Below are positions 1-64,000 of a DNA stretch of 64,000 nt, one piece after another; position 1 is the stretch's first letter; every line of letters begins with the position of its first letter. The stretch spans positions 15,180,763 to 15,244,762 of the forward strand of contig NC_066838.1 in the NCBI RefSeq assembly GCF_001640805.2. Direction: 5' to 3'. Origin of the DNA: Lates calcarifer (Eukaryota > Chordata > Actinopteri > Centropomidae). The notes under the pieces were generated by a model. The model saw only the letters and a list, made by a program, of their open reading frames with translations, made no database searches and was not told the origin of the DNA. Both the position numbers and the translations under genes were made by a program.

Positions 1-2786
1 AAAATCTCTCTCACTTTTTCTAAATGTGTTAAAATGGCATTTAAACATCCTCAGACATTTTCTAAAGAAGTCAGTCTGAAAAATTAGGCTACCTTTCACA
101 GGCACCGGAGAAATCTCTTACGAATCTAAGCAATCTTTGAGCATAAGCTTTTCATTTATCATCTATTCAACCCAGTGTACTGCATGTTGACAGCCACTGT
201 TGAAGAGGATTTCTCCCAAAAACCTCAGTTCGCCTTCCGTCTGCTTTAATGTTCCTTTTCAAATAACTTACTTGTACAAGCACAGTCAGCCTTTGCCAAC
301 ATTAGAGATCAAATGTTTAATTCAAGGACACTTTTCCAGTAAAGGAGGAAAGCCCAGTAATCATTCATTTTCCCCGTTCTGACTTCACAGGTGCCACATT
401 AGGCAGAGGCTCACCTCTTCCCAGGTTGAAGCTGCCACCACCCCCTGCTGTTCATCGTGGCAAGCTCGCCGCACTTTGTCCTTGTTTTTTTGGAGCCCAT
501 GAATCTTGCATGCGGTGGATATTTTGATCCGTGACAGTGCATATTCCGCAGGCAGCCATGTTCCGTCTCATCAAATACAGTCGTGTGTTTCTGTGCCAGT
601 GCTGATGGAGGAAATGTCTTTGGCATCTCATTATTAATTGAATTAAGCGAGGTATTTCTGGAGCAAGGTGAGTTCTGAGCCTGGTAACAAAGAATTATTT
701 ATGGCGTGCTTTGAAATTCACAGCCACTAATGGGACTGAGCCCATCACTGTCCACACGGATGAGAACATCGATGCTCACCGACAGACACAATCTGCTGCC
801 TGCTGCCTTCTAGTGTAAATACAAACCAGCCTGGACGGAGATGCTTTGGCTCTGCAATGGCCTCATCCCTTGATTTAACACTTAAAGCCATTTGCTTTAG
901 ACCTGTAGGATGGAACGTACATATATACAAACATGGAACAATGGTTGTTATAAGGTTATGATGACCCTAGACTTTTATTATCATCAGAGCACTATTCATG
1001 CTTTTCTCACTCATACCTGTCGCTCTGATGCTAAAACTGTATAAAATTATGAAAATCAATGTCAGGGCATAAGATTGTTGACTGTTATCTAAGAGAAAAT
1101 GTGATTTAAAAAAAAGTAAGTTCATACAGTATGTGCTGCAAGTGAAGCTCAATGAAGCATCAGCATATGTAGTTCAATCATGCCAATATGCCTTCCCTTC
1201 TCAGCTGATCTTTTATTCTGTAGTGGTATGCAGAATTGACCTTGGTGCTAATGAGCTGCTAGGGAAGCAGAATATCTGGTAGCCCTGAGGTCAAACTGGG
1301 GACAACAGAATAGGAAACATGGATGGGTATAGTGCTGAAGCTCCCATGTAGTTTGTACAACACGCTTTTTGAGATGTTTGAGACATCCTGGCTTTGTAGA
1401 TGTTATCAGCACAGACAGAACATGTAGTAGCTGCAAAGTGCATGTGAAATACATCTCCTGTGCACACAGCAACAATATAAAAATGACAAATACACTTCCA
1501 TGGCTTCTTGCTTATTTGATTTGGCATATTTGCAACATGTTGTGGTGAGGCATCTGGGGACTATTCAAAAGTTGTTCAAAAAATAGTTGAACTAGGTTAA
1601 AACATTGAGCTAAAAAACAGCCCTGTGCTAAAATCACTTTTAATGAAATTTTATCGCAGAAATAACTTCTAACATCACTTATAAGATTCAGGATTCAAGA
1701 GAACTTGTAAAGCTGTCTGTTTTGTACAGTCAGGGCATAGGGGGATGGAAGAGGAAGTAGTATTACTAAAGTCAGGATGTTTTTTATTTCTCCACTGTAA
1801 TGTCAGGTACAGCCCAGTTACCACCAGCTTAGGTACACTCTGCTCTCCAATATCAGGTGTGATTACAGCATTCAGAACCAAGGGAATTGGGGGGGGGGCA
1901 AAAAATCACATTATTTTCTTTGTCCTCTAATAGTTTCAGCTCACCACATTAATGACCTCATCCCCCGTGGCGACTGCATGCTGTGCATCGGTTTCAAGGT
2001 TGATGATACTGTGTTCAGCTGTGGTCAGCTCCTAGCTAGTCACTAGATTTGATATTTTTTATATCAATAGTACAATGTTCTTCTCTCTCCAAAACCAGCT
2101 GTCTCTTTTGGGCCATGGATAGAAGCTATTATAACAACAAAAATGGGAATCATGAGGGACTAATGGGGTAGTGTGTGCGGGGTGCTGTGGAACATGAGTG
2201 GGATGTTATGTGAGACAGAAAGAAACAAGTACGGAGTAGATAAGGATTTTTTTGTTGAATAATCTTATTATCATCTGACTTTTGTTTACTTTGGAGCTGT
2301 TTCAGCATGCACATGCACATACACATGTTATTCGCTCAACCTCAGAAAATGCGATTGAGGTTGTTCTCAAAAAATGCAGCCAGATAAAGTACAGATGAGG
2401 CCAGTCCAATGCAGATGCTTATTGAAAGTCACCACTCACACTTAGACCCTACCCAGACCTTGTGTGTGAAAGCTCTGTAATACTCAGCATGATGAATAAT
2501 TGTGTCATTGACAGAAGATGAGGATCCTCTAGTCCTGATCTTGAGGACCTCTTTGAACTAAACTGCTCGTGTATTTTTCTTTATTCCAAATGTCATGTTG
2601 GTTTTTACTTGTCCATTCACTCCACTTACTGGACCTGCTATTATTTAGACCACATTGTACTGTCAAGTGAAATGGCCCTCCTCTGCTCAGTGATATTCCC
2701 ATACACAATAACACTTCGCACTCAGGTCTCAGGGGAGCTTTTAGCCTTGTAGATAAAACTCCTATTCAGTCCAACTACCATAGCCG

Positions 2787-2844
<58 letters not shown>

Positions 2845-2855
2845 TTTTTTTTTTT
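2787..2855. repeat. Compound microsatellite (AT)n(GT)n(AT)n(T)n
   Basis: An AT run to 2798, GT to 2824, AT again to about 2843, then a T run to 2855. Confidence 0.97.
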
Positions 2856-4846
2856 GCAGGTTTTCAGGGAAAAAAAAACAGTGTCTTAAATGCTGTATGT
2901 CGTCTTCTTACCTCAGGAGACATGATGGTGAATTGGTCATTGACTTGGCAGTCCTCTCTTCGTACTGTCTGATGATGACTGTCATCAGATGATACCAGAT
3001 GTACTATGAGCATGCTGAGGCAGAAACAGAGGGGAGAAGACAGGAAGGTAAATACCCCAAAAGGAGATGTCAATTGTCTGACTTGTCATTACTGTGCTGT
3101 GTCATTTTAACAATGTTTGACTATTTAAAACTTAAAACAGCAGTGTGCACATATTGTAACATTGCTGAGGATTTGTAGAACATTTTCATCATGAAATACT
3201 GGGATCAATCTGGTAAATAAATGGAAAGATACACCTTTTTATTCAAATTTGAAGCAGTATAGAGGTCAATATATCCTGACTTTTAAACTACAAAACCACT
3301 GGATCCTACATTTCCCATAATGCAATAGGATATTGTTATTTGTTGAACTCTCCATGCCTGGTAAATGCCCAAGTCTTTCAAACTCCATACTCCCAGTTTG
3401 TGGTACAGATTAATATTGTCCAAGCCCAAGACAAGATCAGAGACTTTTTTTTCTCAGACTCCTGAAATCTCTTTCTACAACCACAGAATTATATAATTAC
3501 ACAACTGTTTTTAGAGGCTGAATAGTACCTTCCCAGTGACAGGTAATCTGGTTGTCGTGTGTAAAATCCGCGAAGTGCCCCTTTAACTTAATTTTGTGAT
3601 TTGAGCACCACTTCGCAAAACAGTTCTGTTGCACACAAGTGGCTCGAATTGAGTGACAAATTGTGTGTATTTCCTCATACTGTCATGTTATTACAATCGT
3701 GCCACCGACTGCTGGCTTCCACAGATAAAGTACGAGTCTCACAGGTAGACTGATTGGTAAACCAACCGTTAACAATTATCACTTAGTTTTACAACACAAA
3801 TTTCATGTACTTTTATGGCCTGTCACTCTCAGACATAGGCTTCTTTCATTGAGTCTGCTTCATCGTATTTCCCATCCTCACACTGTGTTTGCACTGTTCC
3901 GGTGCGGGTTGACTTCATTATAGTCTCATCTTCATTATAGTCTCATTAGAACAGCCCATGCTTGTTGGTTTGGAAACCTGGGAGCTTTCCCAGTGACAAC
4001 AGTGCACTGGCCACTGTAGGGAAAAGCAGTAAATATAACACGTGATAACTGTTATGCAGAAACCAGGTGCTAAAAAACTGGTGTTGATTAGCATTTTCTC
4101 ACAACCTGAGTGCATTTTGATGTTGGATCTATGGGACTATAACTGGCTACTGGAAGTTTGGCTTTCTTCTACTTTAATTTGCTGAACCTATGCACATTTT
4201 CCAGAATATGATTACAAGTCTACAAGCCGACTGTGATGCTGACCTAACCTCTGTGTGCATTTGGTGTAAGACTCGTGTGAGAGGTCTGTACCAACTATAG
4301 CTGTGTTGCGGGGTTGACTAACCCAGACCAGCTGTTTCCCACTGATGTTTGACCCACATGTGTCAAAGGTGAGCTGTCTAGTGTGAAAAGGACGGGCCTG
4401 TAATCAACAGGGCACCCCTTCTGCAGCAGCAGAGATAGGCTCCTCAGTCAGTGTTGATCCCCTTCCAGTGCTTTGCCAGAATCCTCCCAGCTCTGTGTGA
4501 AATGCGATCCGTCACATGGGGTCCGTTTGCCTGGAGGCTCTCATCCTTTTTCACAACCCATATGCCCACACACTGCTAGTGCCACATCGCTGCTGCAAAG
4601 TGCATTTAATTGACATGCTTTTATTCAGCACAACTGACTTATCTTCTGGTCCTTCCACCAAGAGGCTGGACACCCCCACTTCCCTCTCTTTTGACACACA
4701 CTTTCTTTTCTCTTCTCCCTCTCTGTCTTTCGTCAGCACTTTGGCAGTAATTCCCGCTTCAGTGAACTGGTCATACAGTGCATGACTTGATCTGACATGA
4801 AAGCTAAAGGCTAGCTATTATAGCCCTGTATTGGAGCCCATGAGTG

Positions 4847-4848
<2 letters not shown>

Positions 4849-4881
<33 letters not shown>

Positions 4882-4890
4882 AGGGGGGGG
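4849..4890. repeat. GT microsatellite followed by a G run
   Basis: About 15 GT units, then GGGAGGGGGGGG. Confidence 0.97.
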
Positions 4891-4977
4891 TATGCCAGAA
4901 GTATGGCGTAATTCAGCAACAATATCAGCATCCTCAGTAGCCTATCCTCAGATTCTGAGAGGAAGGAGGAGAGAAAT

Positions 4978-4978
<1 letters not shown>

Positions 4979-5028
<50 letters not shown>
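4979..5028. repeat. Compound (GT)n(GA)n microsatellite next to the promoter
   Basis: Seven GT units, then about 18 GA units, ending about 75 bases before the C-rich promoter block. Long GA tracts near promoters can exclude nucleosomes or bind GAGA-type factors; a role here is speculative. Confidence 0.97.
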
Positions 5029-5033
<5 letters not shown>

Positions 5034-5100
5034 GGAGAGAGAAGAGGGAAGAGGAGTAGGCGTGCTCTTGTGCGCTGCATCGTTTGATGATCTCCCCGGT

Positions 5101-5129
5101 CCCCCCTACCCCCACCCCGCCCCCCTCCC
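5101..5129 (-). promoter_or_regulatory. C-rich block: G-quadruplex motif on the - strand
   Basis: Five C runs of 6, 5, 4, 6 and 3 are separated by 1-2 bases, so the - strand has at least four G runs of three or more with minimal loops. It contains the GC box and lies at the upstream edge of the CpG-rich promoter. Confidence 0.6.
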
Positions 5130-5398
5130 ACCAACTACCAACCACCACCACCACCCCTGAACCTCCACTCTCTCAGTGCTCTCAGTGGGTGAGGTCGGTT
5201 GAACAAAGCGACTAAGCGGACTTTCCCCTGCCGGAGGAGTCGAGCTCGACTTTCCGCCGGCCGCCAGCGGAGCCGCGTGCACCGCACCGGTCAGCGGGGC
5301 CACACCGCGGCACTTTGGATAACTCACACAGCTGAGGATCCCGCCGTTTGCCAAGGCGCATCGCTCGTCCCGCAACAAGAACAGACGAACACATTGCC

Positions 5399-5428
5399 AT
5401 GCGCGATATAGAGAGTCAGCATAGGTGA
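5399..5428 (+). promoter_or_regulatory. Short upstream ORF in the inferred 5' UTR
   Basis: ATG at 5399 opens nine codons (MRDIESQHR) and stops at TGA 5426-5428, 176 bases before the main start. It is the only upstream ATG between 5399 and 5604. It would dampen translation only if the transcript starts upstream of 5399 and this segment is not spliced out; neither is shown by sequence alone. Confidence 0.4.
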
Positions 5429-5502
5429 CTTTTGATCTCCTGTATTTTTTTTTTCCTTTTTCTTTTTCTTTCTTTTTTTTCATTTTTGGATTCTCAGGAG
5501 TA

Positions 5503-5524
5503 GGGTGGGTGGGTGGGGGGGGGG
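5503..5524 (+). promoter_or_regulatory. G-quadruplex motif on the coding strand just before the start codon
   Basis: Three GGGT units run into a tract of ten Gs. Single-base loops are the arrangement known to give very stable parallel quadruplexes. It ends 80 bases before the ATG at 5605, probably within the 5' UTR and therefore also in the RNA. The function is inferred. Confidence 0.6.
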
Positions 5525-5604
5525 ACACAAATCCACGGTGGCAGCATAAGCCTCCCCAAAAACTCGCGTTGTGCGCGTAGGGAGGGTAATTTTTTTTGCC
5601 CAAG

Positions 5605-64000
<58,396 letters not shown>

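Larger units (their letters stand above)
1..5089. other. 5' flank of cacna2d3, no gene supported
   Basis: I see no coding exon with splice support in either strand. It holds a compound AT/GT microsatellite at 2787-2855, a GT tract at 4849 and a GT/GA tract at 4979. A stretch near 3290-3600 resembles a degraded fish repeat. The non-repetitive block at about 380-720 has no simple repeats and could be regulatory, but nothing in it is diagnostic. If an upstream gene exists it lies outside the window. Confidence 0.6.
5090..5604 (+). promoter_or_regulatory. cacna2d3: GC-rich promoter and 5' UTR of cacna2d3
   Basis: The block from about 5090 to 5400 is sharply richer in G+C and CpG than its AT-rich surroundings (dense CpGs at 5210-5320), as expected of a vertebrate CpG-island promoter. 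A GC box (CCCCGCCCC) is at 5115-5123. No convincing TATA box is visible, and the transcription start cannot be placed. From 5430 the sequence becomes T-rich and then G-rich before the ATG at 5605. The assignment is inferred from composition and position. Confidence 0.75.

Noticed and set aside
3200..3600. Possible inverted-repeat element ending AGTGCCCCTTTAAC
   Set aside because: ACATTTCCCATAATGCAA and the right end look like parts of known fish repeats, but I could not find a matching left terminus, so no element is called.

Overview
This is an ordinary vertebrate nuclear window, almost certainly from a teleost fish and probably a percomorph. It has exons joined by GT-AG introns, a GC-rich promoter, dozens of long CA/GT microsatellites, and several interspersed repeats I recognise from percomorph genomes. 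Nothing in it looks bacterial, viral or plasmid-like. There are no operons, CRISPR arrays or intact transposase or reverse-transcriptase genes.

The window carries one recognisable protein-coding gene, on the + strand: the 5' part of cacna2d3 (or one fish co-orthologue), encoding the alpha2delta-3 auxiliary subunit of voltage-gated calcium channels. I assembled ten exons by hand: 5605-5729, 6045-6126, 27579-27695, 39638-39697, 53131-53293, 57146-57277, 58786-58997, 60022-60096, 63350-63439 and the first 12 bases of an exon at 63989. All splice sites are GT-AG, every phase closes, and the joined reading frame is open for 356 codons. It covers a signal peptide, the VWA_N region and the first part of the VWA domain with an intact MIDAS (D263-x-S265-x-S267). 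The frame runs off the right edge, so the rest of VWA, the Cache region, the delta peptide and the C-terminal anchor lie outside.

Layout: 1-5090 is 5' flank with no supported gene. 5090-5604 is a GC-rich promoter and 5' UTR with a GC box, a short upstream ORF, a C-rich block (G-quadruplex on the - strand) and a G-quadruplex motif on the + strand about 80 bases before the start codon. Exons 1 and 2 are only 315 bases apart. Introns 2, 3 and 4 are large (about 21.5, 11.9 and 13.4 kb) and hold the repeats. From 53 kb onward the exons are closer together and encode the extracellular N-terminal half.

The introns contain two copies of a tRNA-like SINE in opposite orientations, one with a perfect 10-bp target-site duplication. 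They also contain two non-autonomous elements with terminal inverted repeats, degenerate copies of common fish repeats, and many simple repeats. I found no previously undescribed system. The most checkable unusual items are the paired G-quadruplex motifs around the promoter, the upstream ORF, a G-quadruplex motif shortly after exon 6, a palindromic homeodomain-type site in intron 4, and the inverted-repeat elements.
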